Positions 13,482 through 19,132 of a stretch of DNA of 19,132 nucleotides are shown in pieces. The translations under genes were made by a program, and so were the position numbers. The stretch covers positions 1-19,132 of the forward strand of contig CATPBV010000117.1 in the NCBI GenBank assembly GCA_955652345.1, written 5' to 3'. The notes beneath the pieces were generated by a model, which saw only the letters and a program-made list of their open reading frames with translations, made no database searches and was not told where the DNA came from. Source of the stretch: an uncultured Solirubrobacteraceae bacterium (GTDB lineage: Bacteria; Actinomycetota; Thermoleophilia; Solirubrobacterales; Solirubrobacteraceae). Each line of letters opens with the position of its first letter. Position 1 is the stretch's first letter.

Positions 13482-14312
13482 ATGGTGTACGAAGGCCGAT
13501 CGGCACTGGTTTCGGGAGCTGGAACGGGGATCGGGCGGGCGAGCGCCATCCGCTTGGCGCGGGACGGCTACGGCGTCACCCTCGTCGGGCGGCGACCGGG
13601 TCCGTTGTCCGACGTCGCGGCTGAGATCGCCGCGGGCGGTGGGCGAGCTGTTCCGGTCCCGGCGGACGTCGCGACGGTCGACGGCTCAGAGAAAGCGGTG
13701 AACGGTGCGCTCGGCGCCTTCGGACGCCTCGACGCGCTCGTCTGCAACCACGGCGTTGGTGCGAGCACCGCGGTGGGGGACGAGACCTTGGAAGGTTGGG
13801 AGTCGACCATGCGGATCAACCTCACGGGGCCGTTCCTGCTTGCCCGCGCGGCGCTCCCGCATCTGATCGAAACGCGCGGAGCGATCGTCAACATCAGCTC
13901 GACGAGCGGCTGGTTCGCCGGCCCGGGCTGGGCGTCCTATTGCACGTCGAAGGCGGGGCTGATCACGCTCACCCGCTGCTTGGCCAACGATTACGGCCCA
14001 CAAGGCGTCCGCGCGAACTGCATTTGTCCAGGCTGGGTTCGCACTCCCATGGGCGATGAGGACATGAGCGCTGTCGCGGATGCCTGGGGCGCCTCCGTTG
14101 ACGATGCGTACTGGCTATGCAATCGCGACACACCTCTCCGGCGTCCGGCGGAGCCGGAGGAGATTGCTGACGTGGTCGTCTTCCTTGCAGGGCCGCAGTC
14201 ACGCTACGTGACCGGAGCGGCGATCCCGGTCGACGGCGGCGCCACGGCAGTCGATGCGTCCTCAACCCCGTTTCACGGCCCCGAGGAGCGGCTACGCGAG
14301 CTGCTCCGATGA
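13482..14312 (+). CDS. Short-chain dehydrogenase/reductase (classical SDR)
   Basis: A 276-residue NAD(P)(H)-dependent oxidoreductase. The glycine motif GAGTGIG is at 12-18 (usual T-G-x3-G-x-G with G for T), the strand-4 motif NHG at 89-91 replaces the usual NNAG, N113 lies in RINLTGPF, the catalytic serine is at about 140 (VNISSTSG), and Y153/K157 form the Y-x3-K pair (SYCTSKAGL). PGWVRTPM follows, and AAIPVDGG ends the domain as in FabG-like members. The strong ribosome site before 13482 sets the start. It is divergent from the GNAT gene with a 148-base gap, which must hold its promoter, although no clear hexamers stand out. The SIS and HAD genes follow on the same strand, so the substrate could be a sugar or polyol, but this is only contextual. 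Confidence 0.92.
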   Translation: MVYEGRSALVSGAGTGIGRASAIRLARDGYGVTLVGRRPGPLSDVAAEIAAGGGRAVPVPADVATVDGSEKAVNGALGAFGRLDALVCNHGVGASTAVGDETLEGWESTMRINLTGPFLLARAALPHLIETRGAIVNISSTSGWFAGPGWASYCTSKAGLITLTRCLANDYGPQGVRANCICPGWVRTPMGDEDMSAVADAWGASVDDAYWLCNRDTPLRRPAEPEEIADVVVFLAGPQSRYVTGAAIPVDGGATAVDASSTPFHGPEERLRELLR

Positions 14313-14338
14313 GCTACGCACACCGGGCCTTGCGCGTT

Positions 14339-14344
14339 TAGTGT
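14339..14344 (+). promoter_or_regulatory. Putative -10 hexamer TAGTGT of the SIS gene, leaderless layout
   Basis: TAGTGT is followed by TGCGGC and then ATG 14351, with no Shine-Dalgarno. It indicates that the SIS gene has its own promoter despite following the SDR by 38 bases. Confidence 0.5.
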
Positions 14345-14350
14345 TGCGGC

Positions 14351-15298
14351 ATGTCGGAGATGCGTCGAACGCTTCTGTCTCAGCCAAATGAGCTTCGCCG
14401 GCTGCTCGCCGACCCAGCGCCGGTGGCGGCAGTCGCGGACCGGCTGCGGGGGCGCCGTCTGCTCCTCGTCGGCGTGGGCACGAGCTGGCACGCCGCTCAC
14501 CACGGCGTGTGGCTGCTGCGCGAGGCGGGCGTGGAGGCGAGCGCCGAAAACGTGGCGGACCTCGCGCCCTACGGGCGGGCGTTTGACCCGGACGGAGGAG
14601 TGCTCGTGCTCAGTCATACGGGTGGCACGGGCTACTCGCGTCAGGTGCTCGAACGCGCCCGCGCGGACGGCGCGGAGGTGGTGCACATCTCCGGCGTGGG
14701 CAACGGCGGGGATCTCGAGACGACCCCTCCGGAGGCCTCGTACGCCTACACCGCAAGCCATACCGCAGCGATGCTGCGCCTCGCACAGCTGGCGGTCGCA
14801 TTCGGCGCGAACCTCGACCTCGAGGCGGTGCCGGACGCGGTCGCGGCCGTGCTCGGCCGCGACGGGCGGCTGCTTGGCGCTCAGCCCGAGCGGCTTGTCG
14901 AGTTGATCGGAGCGGGGCCAAACGCCTGGACTGCCCAGGAAGGATCGCTGAAGATCCGCGAGGCGTCGTACGTTGCGGCTGAAGGGTTGTCAGCCGAGCA
15001 GCTCCTCCACGGCCCGAGCGTGGCTCTCGACGCGCGGGACGCGCTCGTGGTGCTCGACGGAGGTGGTCCGATGGCCGACCGTGTCGAGGCGATCGCCGCG
15101 GCGCTCGAGGTGACCGGCGCGCGAGTGGTCCGCTTCAGCGAGCGCGGCCTCGGAGAGCCCTTGTCCGTGTTCCCGCTGACGGTCGCCGTCCAGCGGATCG
15201 CGCTAGAGCTGGCGGAAGCTCGCGGCGTGAGCCCCGATCGCTTCCGCTACGAGGAGGACCCCCGCCGCGAGAAGGCGTTCGAGGCGCTCGGTTTCTGA
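14351..15298 (+). CDS. Double-SIS-domain sugar isomerase, GlmS isomerase-half-like
   Basis: A 315-residue protein equal to the isomerase part of glucosamine-6-phosphate synthase without the glutaminase domain. Landmarks: SEMRRTLLSQPNELRRLL (2-19, the E-I-x-E-Q-P entry of GlmS), GVGTSWHAAHHG (the C-G-T-S-x-H-A loop with V for C), LSHTGGTGYSRQ (the S-Q-S-G-E-T phosphate loop), EGSLKIREASYVAAEGLSAE with LLHGP, which carry the GlmS isomerisation Lys, Glu and His, and the tail EEDPRREKAFEALGF. Proteins with this architecture act as deaminases or isomerases of amino-sugar phosphates or fructosamines; without glutaminase it would use or release free ammonia. A HAD phosphatase follows 54 bases downstream. 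Confidence 0.88.
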   Translation: MSEMRRTLLSQPNELRRLLADPAPVAAVADRLRGRRLLLVGVGTSWHAAHHGVWLLREAGVEASAENVADLAPYGRAFDPDGGVLVLSHTGGTGYSRQVLERARADGAEVVHISGVGNGGDLETTPPEASYAYTASHTAAMLRLAQLAVAFGANLDLEAVPDAVAAVLGRDGRLLGAQPERLVELIGAGPNAWTAQEGSLKIREASYVAAEGLSAEQLLHGPSVALDARDALVVLDGGGPMADRVEAIAAALEVTGARVVRFSERGLGEPLSVFPLTVAVQRIALELAEARGVSPDRFRYEEDPRREKAFEALGF

Positions 15299-15352
15299 GG
15301 ACCCGCTGGATGAGCGACGCTAAGCGCGCTGACCTGGTCTCGCTTCAGCGAT

Positions 15353-16030
15353 ATGACTGCATCTGTGAGTGCACGCAGCCTTGACGCGGTCTTCTTCGAT
15401 CTGGACGGCGTCCTGATCGACTCCGAGGGCGTATGGGATGCCGCCCGGCGCGCCGTCGTGATGGAGGCAGGTGGGCACTGGCGAGCTAGCGCGACGCGCG
15501 CGATGATGGGGATGAGCGCGGCGGAGTGGTCTCAGTACCTCCGCGACGAGCTCGGCGTCCCACTCGACGCCACCGAGATCAACGAACGGGTGGTTGCGCG
15601 ACTGCTCGCGGGATACCAGCAGCAGTTGCCGTTGCTGCCCGGTGCCGTGTCGGCGGTCAGGCGCCTCGCGGCGCGATGGCCGCTCGGGCTCGCCTCGGCA
15701 TCGAATCGAGAGGTGATCGATGCCGTGCTGGCCGCAAGCGGGCTGGCCGACAGCTTCGCCGTCACCGTGTCAGGCGACGAGGTCGCTCACGGAAAGCCGG
15801 CCCCCGATATCTATCTCGCCGCTGCCCGCAACCTCGGCGTCGCACCGGCCAGCGCAGCCGCCGTCGAGGACTCGAGCAACGGCCTGCGCGCCGCCGCGGC
15901 TGCAGGGATGCTCGTCGTCGCGATTCCAAACCAGACCTTCCCGCCCAGCGCAGACGCGCTGGCGCTCGCAACCCTGGTCTTCGGATCACTCGACGAGCTA
16001 ACGTCGGCAGCGATCGATTCAGTCAACTGA
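15353..16030 (+). CDS. HAD-superfamily phosphatase, beta-phosphoglucomutase-like
   Basis: A 225-residue HAD hydrolase with an alpha-helical cap of the phosphoglucomutase/phosphatase type. The four motifs are intact: I, FFDLDGVLIDSE (nucleophile and acid aspartates); II, GLASASN; III, HGKPAPDIY; IV, VEDSSNG. The cap segment between motifs I and II is about 75 residues. Likely substrates are small sugar phosphates or phosphoglycolate. ATG 15353 is accepted because the motif-I strand begins eleven residues later; no strong ribosome site precedes it. It follows the SIS isomerase and may be co-transcribed, giving a plausible pair that isomerises and dephosphorylates a sugar phosphate, which I infer only from order. 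Confidence 0.9.
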   Translation: MTASVSARSLDAVFFDLDGVLIDSEGVWDAARRAVVMEAGGHWRASATRAMMGMSAAEWSQYLRDELGVPLDATEINERVVARLLAGYQQQLPLLPGAVSAVRRLAARWPLGLASASNREVIDAVLAASGLADSFAVTVSGDEVAHGKPAPDIYLAAARNLGVAPASAAAVEDSSNGLRAAAAAGMLVVAIPNQTFPPSADALALATLVFGSLDELTSAAIDSVN

Positions 16031-16058
16031 CCCCGCGAGTACACGGAGTTCCGGCCGG

Positions 16059-16154
16059 TTGCGTTACACGTTCGGTCAGGAAGGGTGGGAGGAAGTCGCC
16101 GACTACGCGGTCGACTGGGCCGCGAGCCACGCTGTCCAGCCCGCGGCCGTCTGA
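16059..16154 (+). pseudogene. Possible gene remnant downstream of the HAD gene
   Basis: A 31-codon frame (TTG 16059 to TGA 16152-16154) reads LRYTFGQEGWEEVADYAVDWAASHAVQ..., with a tryptophan/glutamate-rich composition unlike the arginine-rich shadows usual in this sequence. Just before it, in another frame, PREYTEFRPVA (from 16031) also looks protein-like, as if one frameshifted C terminus were left behind. No family was recognised; the stretch may be chance. Confidence 0.25.
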
Positions 16155-16177
16155 CCGAGGACTCGGAGTCGCCTCGG
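16155..16177 (-). terminator. Hairpin between convergent HAD and MarR genes
   Basis: CCGAGG (16155-16160) pairs with CCTCGG (16172-16177), extended by ACT/AGT inside with a two-base bulge and a CGG loop. It starts five bases after the stop of the minus-strand MarR gene and is the best terminator candidate for it; there is no T-tract. Confidence 0.4.
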
Positions 16178-16181
16178 GTTA

Positions 16182-16655
16182 CTAGCACCCCTCGTCGGTC
16201 AGCTTCGTGCAGTCGGACGCGATCTGCCCGATCGCCTGCGCCAGCAACGTGTTGAGTGTCTCCCGCTCCGAGCTTGTCAGCGTCGCGAGGATCTCGTCGT
16301 CGATCTGGCGAAACGCGCGGTCGAGGTCTGCGAGCAGCCGCTCGCCCGGAGGCGCTAGCTCGATGATCGCGCGCCGGCGATCGGCGCGGTCGCGGCGGCG
16401 CTCGATCAGCTCCGCGTCTTCGAGGCTGTTCAGTACCGCGACGAGATTTGTCGCGTCGACGCCGAGTAGCTCGCTGAGCGTCTGCTGAGCAGACGGCCCT
16501 CGTTCCCGAAGGTGCTGGAGCGCTAGCAGCTCGCGTGGACGCAGTCCCAGTGGTGCGATCGCCTGCTCGACGCGACGGCGCATCCCGCGGGCGAGCTGCG
16601 AGATCAGCAGGCTCGAGGCGGCGCTGGCCCGAGTCTCTGATCCGCTGACGGTCAC
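16182..16655 (-). CDS. MarR-family transcriptional regulator (second)
   Basis: A 157-residue winged-helix regulator. IAPLGLRPRELLALQHL (33-49 region) precedes the helix-turn-helix SAQQTLSELLGVDATNLVAVL; the wing reads RRRDRADRRRAIIELAPPGE with the conserved D-R-x-D-R-R; a dimerisation helix follows to the end. The start is GTG (complement of 16653-16655), six bases after TACAAT, so its mRNA is probably leaderless. It is divergent from a LUD-domain gene, and a perfect TCATTT/AAATGA dyad lies between them, so it probably controls both. It belongs to a different MarR subgroup from the regulator at 6214. Confidence 0.9.
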   Translation of the reverse strand: MTVSGSETRASAASSLLISQLARGMRRRVEQAIAPLGLRPRELLALQHLRERGPSAQQTLSELLGVDATNLVAVLNSLEDAELIERRRDRADRRRAIIELAPPGERLLADLDRAFRQIDDEILATLTSSERETLNTLLAQAIGQIASDCTKLTDEGC

Positions 16656-16661
16656 CGGTCG

Positions 16662-16667
16662 ATTGTA
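16662..16667 (-). promoter_or_regulatory. Putative -10 hexamer TACAAT of the second MarR gene, leaderless layout
   Basis: On the minus strand TACAAT (5 of 6 matches to TATAAT) is followed by CGACCG and then GTG. This is the clearest example of the leaderless arrangement in the window. Confidence 0.6.
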
Positions 16668-16676
16668 GGCGACAAG

Positions 16677-16697
16677 TCATTTGTGCTATATAAATGA
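16677..16697. promoter_or_regulatory. Putative MarR operator with embedded promoter for the LUD gene
   Basis: TCATTT (16677-16682) and AAATGA (16692-16697) are perfect inverted arms around nine bases. The AT-rich centre holds TATATA/TATAAA (16687-16694), a likely -10 for the LUD gene with a weak TTGTAG at 16663-16668 as -35 (18-base spacer). The dyad lies at the -35 side of the MarR promoter, so one bound dimer could block both directions. Confidence 0.55.
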
Positions 16698-16749
16698 TTA
16701 GCTCTCTACCAAGCAGCTTGATCCGACCCGCCCACAAGGAGCCGCGAGT

Positions 16750-17394
16750 ATGACGACGTTCACTCTCCCCGATCCTGGCCCGCCGAATACCGAGTTCGAA
16801 CGCCCGGCCGACCGAGCACGCCTCGAAAGCACGGCTGCAGCGCTGGCCGAGCGCGGCTTCAAGGTGCATGTCGCCGACAGCGCAGAGCAGGCCCGAGAGC
16901 TTGTGCTCGACGCAATCCCCGAAGGATCAGAGGTCCACATCGCCCTGTCCGAGACGATGCGCGAGCTCGGCATCACCAGCGAGATCGACGAGTCTGGCCG
17001 GTACGACTCGGTGCGCTCCCGGCTGAACGCGCTCGACCGCCAGACCCAGGACCGCGAGCGACGAAAGCTCGGCGCCGCGCCCGACTACATCGTCGGCAGC
17101 GCTCACGCCGTCACCGATGACGGCGAGGTCATCGTCGGCTCGGGGTCCGGCAGCCAGCTCGGCGCCTACGCGTACGCGGGCGGCAATGTCATCCTCGTCA
17201 TCGGCCACCAGAAGCTCGTACGCGACCTCGACGAGGGCCTCCGGCGCGTGCGCGAGTACAGCCTGCCCCGAGAGTACGCCCGGATGCAGAGCGTGGGCTT
17301 CCCCGGAAGCCTGCTCGCAAAGACACTGATAATCCACCACGAGCCCTCCGGCCGCATCACGGTCATCCTTGTGCCCGAGACGATCGGCTTCTAG
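16750..17394 (+). CDS. LUD-domain (LutC/YkgG-like) protein
   Basis: A 214-residue LUD-domain protein. The first half has helix/strand segments RARLESTAAALAERGFKVHV and EGSEVHIALSETMRELGI. The diagnostic second half has DYIVGSAHAVTDDGEVIVG, then SGSGSQLGAYAYAGGNVILV (a glycine-rich loop typical of LutC-type proteins), GHQKLVRDLDEGLRRVREY and IILVPETIGF-like VILVPETIGF at the end. LutC works with LutA and LutB in L-lactate oxidation, but neither partner is nearby, so this is an orphan member whose role is open. ATG 16750 has AAGGAG about eight bases upstream, and the divergent MarR gene suggests ligand-controlled expression. Downstream, 97 bases separate it from the cupin gene. Confidence 0.87.
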   Translation: MTTFTLPDPGPPNTEFERPADRARLESTAAALAERGFKVHVADSAEQARELVLDAIPEGSEVHIALSETMRELGITSEIDESGRYDSVRSRLNALDRQTQDRERRKLGAAPDYIVGSAHAVTDDGEVIVGSGSGSQLGAYAYAGGNVILVIGHQKLVRDLDEGLRRVREYSLPREYARMQSVGFPGSLLAKTLIIHHEPSGRITVILVPETIGF

Positions 17395-17421
17395 CGCAGC
17401 GGCCCCGGGGGCGAGGCCGAG

Positions 17422-17450
17422 GCACGCAGGACTTCCGGCGTGCTTGCGTG
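17422..17450 (+). repeat. Two mutually exclusive hairpins before the cupin gene
   Basis: GCACGC (17422-17427) can pair with GCGTGC (17438-17443), or CACGCA (17423-17428) with TGCGTG (17445-17450). The two stems cannot coexist. It may be a terminator of the LUD gene or a leader structure of the cupin gene; no T-tract. Confidence 0.25.
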
Positions 17451-17491
17451 GGGCGGGATCATTCAGCGGGAACACCGAAAGAGGAGACCGC

Positions 17492-17836
17492 ATGGAGAGC
17501 TGGGATATCCGGTCGCTGGACATAGAGCCCCGTCGCCCCCAGGTACTGCGCTCGGACGAGGAGATCAGGGCGATCGCCATTCGCCTGCCCGGCGGGGAGG
17601 AGCTACAGGAGCATCAGGTCCACGAGCGCGCCTACCTGCTCGTCGCAGACGGCGAGATAGAGATCAGCCAAAACGGCAGCAGCGTGACCGGTGGACCCGG
17701 TTTCCTCTCACACTTCGAGCCCAACGAGCGCCGGACAGTCCGCGCCCTGGCCGACGCGCGGCTCGTGCTCGTGCTCGCGCCCTGGCCCGGGGTGGGGCAC
17801 CCGACGCGTCTCGCCCAAGATCGCGCAGAGGCTTGA
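17492..17836 (+). CDS. Small cupin-domain protein
   Basis: A 114-residue single-domain beta-barrel protein. The first cupin motif is approximated by GEELQEHQVHERAYLLVADGEIEI (H in EHQVHE and the glutamate as possible metal ligands), followed by SSVTGGPGFLSHFEPNERRTVRAL with H in the second motif, and a final strand LVLVLAPWPG. The ligand pattern is partly degenerate, so a metal-free binding role is possible. ATG 17492 has GAGGAG at 17481-17486. It lies between a LUD protein and a SixA phosphatase on the same strand. Similar small cupins are common as sensors or stress proteins; no substrate is suggested by context. Confidence 0.8.
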   Translation: MESWDIRSLDIEPRRPQVLRSDEEIRAIAIRLPGGEELQEHQVHERAYLLVADGEIEISQNGSSVTGGPGFLSHFEPNERRTVRALADARLVLVLAPWPGVGHPTRLAQDRAEA

Positions 17837-17902
17837 GTGCCTTGCGACTAACGGCCAACGGCGCCTGAGGCGCCTCGACGCGGATCTCGAGGTCGGCGAG
17901 AA

Positions 17903-18409
17903 ATGTCAGCGATGGTTGGCGCGAAGCATCTGCTGCTGCTGCGTCACGCGAAGTCGAGCTGGGACGATCCCGCACTCGCAGATCACGATCGCCCGCTCGC
18001 GGCGCGCGGGCGAAAAGCGTCGAAGCTGATCGGGGCGCACCTTCGCCGTGAGCAGATCGAGATCTCTTTGGTGCTCTGCTCATCGGCACGGCGTGCGCGC
18101 GAGACGCTCGAGCTGGTCGCGCCGTCCGGCGAGGTTCGGATCGAGCGCGAGCTCTACGGCGCCTCGGCGGACGAGCTCCTCGAACGCTTGCATCGCGTGC
18201 CTGACGAGGTCGCAGAGGTGATGCTGATCGGACACAACCCAGCGTTCCAGGACTTGGCCGTTGCTCTCGTCGGAGCCGGAAGCGAGCTCGCCTCGCGAAA
18301 GTTCCCCACCGGTGCGCTCGCCACACTGATGTTCACGGGACCCTGGCGCGCGCTGGAGCATGGGCACGCCGAGCTTGCCGCGTTCGTCACACCGAGAGAG
18401 CTCGGGTAG
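17903..18409 (+). CDS. sixA: SixA-type phosphohistidine phosphatase
   Basis: A 168-residue histidine-phosphatase-superfamily protein. The RHG-type motif is LLRHAKSSW (12-20, catalytic H15, with A replacing G as in SixA), then the second arginine region VLCSSARRARETLE, the conserved GHNPAFQDLA and the C-terminal FPTGALATL, all SixA landmarks. SixA removes phosphate from phosphohistidine on signalling or PTS proteins; no PTS gene is visible here, so the natural partner is unknown. ATG 17903 is used; an ATG three codons later is possible. It is 66 bases downstream of the cupin gene. Confidence 0.9.
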   Translation: MSAMVGAKHLLLLRHAKSSWDDPALADHDRPLAARGRKASKLIGAHLRREQIEISLVLCSSARRARETLELVAPSGEVRIERELYGASADELLERLHRVPDEVAEVMLIGHNPAFQDLAVALVGAGSELASRKFPTGALATLMFTGPWRALEHGHAELAAFVTPRELG

Positions 18410-18443
18410 CTCGCGCCGGCTCGACTCGTCAGCGCAGAGGCCA

Positions 18444-18449
18444 TAGGAT
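18444..18449 (+). promoter_or_regulatory. Putative -10 hexamer TAGGAT of the 98-residue gene
   Basis: TAGGAT lies 27 bases before ATG 18477, leaving room for a leader that carries AAGGAG at about 18464-18469. It contrasts with the leaderless genes in the window. Confidence 0.35.
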
Positions 18450-18476
18450 CGGCGCAGTCGATAAAGGAGCCAACAG

Positions 18477-18773
18477 ATGCACGCACGAGTAGCGACATTC
18501 GAGGGCGGAGACCCCGAAAGTGTTCGAGGGATGCTCGCGGAGATCAGCCGCCAGTCGCAGTCAGGGCCGCCCGAGGGCGTGCCCGCCGTCGGTCTCCTTG
18601 CGCTTCATCAGCCTGATCAGGGCAAGGTTCTGGCAATAACCCTGTTCGACACCGAGGAGGACCTTGACCAGGGGGACGCGACGCTCAGCTCTATGGACCC
18701 TCCGGTCCCAGGTGGCATGGGCAGGCGCACGTCAGTCGAGCGATACGAAGTCGGCATCAAGCTGGACCTCTGA
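18477..18773 (+). CDS. Small ABM-like (dimeric alpha-beta barrel) protein
   Basis: A 98-residue protein of the kind often annotated as hypothetical or antibiotic-biosynthesis-monooxygenase-like. It starts with a strand HARVATFEGGDPESVRGMLA, has VPAVGLLALHQPDQGKVLAITLF (strand-turn-strand) and the FDTEEDLDQGDATLSSMDPP helix segment, then VERYEVGIKLDL as a final strand. This is the ferredoxin-like order of dimeric alpha-beta barrels. No catalytic residue can be named, so enzymatic activity is uncertain. ATG 18477 has a strong AAGGAG. A long hairpin 18 bases after its stop probably ends transcription. Confidence 0.75.
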   Translation: MHARVATFEGGDPESVRGMLAEISRQSQSGPPEGVPAVGLLALHQPDQGKVLAITLFDTEEDLDQGDATLSSMDPPVPGGMGRRTSVERYEVGIKLDL

Positions 18774-18790
18774 TCTCTTCAGGAGCCCTG

Positions 18791-18834
18791 CCGTCCACCG
18801 GCCTCGCGCGATCGGGCGCGCGGCTGGTGGATGG
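18791..18834. terminator. Long bidirectional hairpin between convergent genes
   Basis: Bases 18791-18809 pair with 18816-18834: CCG TCCACC pairs with GGTGGA TGG (one G-U), then GGCC with GGCT (one G-U) and CGCGC with GCGCG, with a single mismatch and a GATCGG loop. About 18 pairs result. It lies between the ABM-like gene and the minus-strand small basic protein and could stop both transcripts, though no T-tract is present. Confidence 0.55.
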
Positions 18835-19020
18835 CTAGTGTGAGCTCGTCGGCTGACTCGTGTCGTAACCGAGCGGGTGGTCGCTCGGCTGGCTCGCCTG
18901 ATCTGCGGCCGCCAGCTTCCTTGCGGCCTTCTTGGCCTGCTTCTCGGCTCGACGCTCGCGCAGCCGGCTCTCACGGGTGAGCTTTGCCATCGTGGTCTTT
19001 TTTTTGCCGCTCGACGCCAT
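18835..19020 (-). CDS. Small lysine/arginine-rich protein downstream of the cold-shock gene
   Basis: A 61-residue protein. Residues 5-38 are dense in lysine and arginine (GKKKTTMAKLTRESRLRERR, then AEKQAKKAARK), with an even spacing that suggests one long helix; the tail is polar (QPSDHPLGYDTSQPTSSH). It starts 23 bases after the cold-shock stop codon, so it probably shares its transcript. The KKK codons form a run of eight A, a possible slippage spot. A second ATG at codon 11 is an alternative start. The composition suggests nucleic-acid or ribosome binding, but I know no named function; I recall similar small basic proteins in related actinobacteria without being able to check. Confidence 0.65.
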   Translation of the reverse strand: MASSGKKKTTMAKLTRESRLRERRAEKQAKKAARKLAAADQASQPSDHPLGYDTSQPTSSH

Positions 19021-19043
19021 GTGTGTTCCAGCCAGCGAGTGGC

Positions 19044-19132
19044 TTAGAGCACCTGGACGTTGGCGGCGGCCGGGCCCTTGGGGCCTTGCTCGGCGTCGTA
19101 GCTCACCTTCGCGCCTTCGGCGAGTGACTTGA
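19044..19132 (-). CDS. Cold-shock protein, C-terminal part (runs off the window)
   Basis: The last 28 codons on the minus strand read KSLAEGAKVSYDAEQGPKGP, then AAANVQVL and TAA at 19044-19046. The E-G-x-x-V-x-Y/F and QGPKGPxAANV pattern is the C-terminal strand pair of CspA-type single-domain OB-fold RNA chaperones of about 67-70 residues. The start lies outside the window. Such proteins bind single-stranded RNA and melt secondary structure in the cytoplasm. It is upstream of the small basic protein on the same strand, only 23 bases apart. Confidence 0.92.
   Translation of the reverse strand, partial: KSLAEGAKVSYDAEQGPKGPAAANVQVL

Overview
The window is GC-rich (roughly two thirds by eye), densely packed on both strands, with short intergenic gaps, many 4-base start/stop overlaps (ATGA or GTGA) and frequent GTG starts. 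Several genes have no Shine-Dalgarno sequence but carry a TANNNT hexamer six bases before the start codon. This points to a high-GC actinobacterium; a soil Thermoleophilia/Solirubrobacterales-type genome is my guess, not something the sequence proves. I see no IS element, prophage, CRISPR array, tRNA or rRNA: this looks like chromosomal metabolic territory rather than an island.

Layout. 1-133: the last QW-type repeat of a prenyltransferase/squalene-cyclase-like protein, with an in-frame stop at its left edge. 452-2547: a translationally coupled citrate-synthase/citryl-CoA-lyase-like protein and a phenylacetate-CoA-ligase-family enzyme. 2595-3284: a glutathione S-transferase-like protein, followed by a two-helix membrane reading frame with no usable start. 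3621-4376: proC. 4438-4851 (minus): a conserved-looking unknown. 5012-6025: corA. 6214-8285: a MarR regulator overlapping a 14-helix MFS exporter, followed at 8384-9352 by a quinone-oxidoreductase-type enzyme; together they look like a defence unit against small reactive or aromatic compounds. 9409-9951 (minus): a hemerythrin-domain protein. 10049-12060: a four-gene operon of a small membrane protein, cobalt-type nitrile hydratase beta and alpha subunits, and the nitrile hydratase accessory protein. 12179-13333: a dihydrofolate-reductase-like protein and a convergent, overlapping GNAT acetyltransferase. 13482-16030: an SDR, a GlmS-isomerase-like SIS protein and a HAD phosphatase. 16182-17394: a second MarR divergent from an orphan LUD (LutC-like) protein, with one palindrome between them. 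17492-18773: cupin, SixA phosphatase and a small ABM-like protein. 18835-19132 (minus): the end of a cold-shock protein and a small lysine/arginine-rich protein downstream of it.

The best-supported system is the Co-type nitrile hydratase operon, whose alpha subunit shows the CTLCSC metal-claw motif; no amidase is visible in the window. The signals I find most worth following are the recurring TANNNT-N6-start layout (six genes, plus one near-match) implying leaderless transcripts, two MarR operator candidates, the lyase/ligase pair lacking one of the usual citrate-synthase histidines, and the small basic protein beside the cold-shock gene. I did not find a clearly new multi-gene defence or biosynthetic system.
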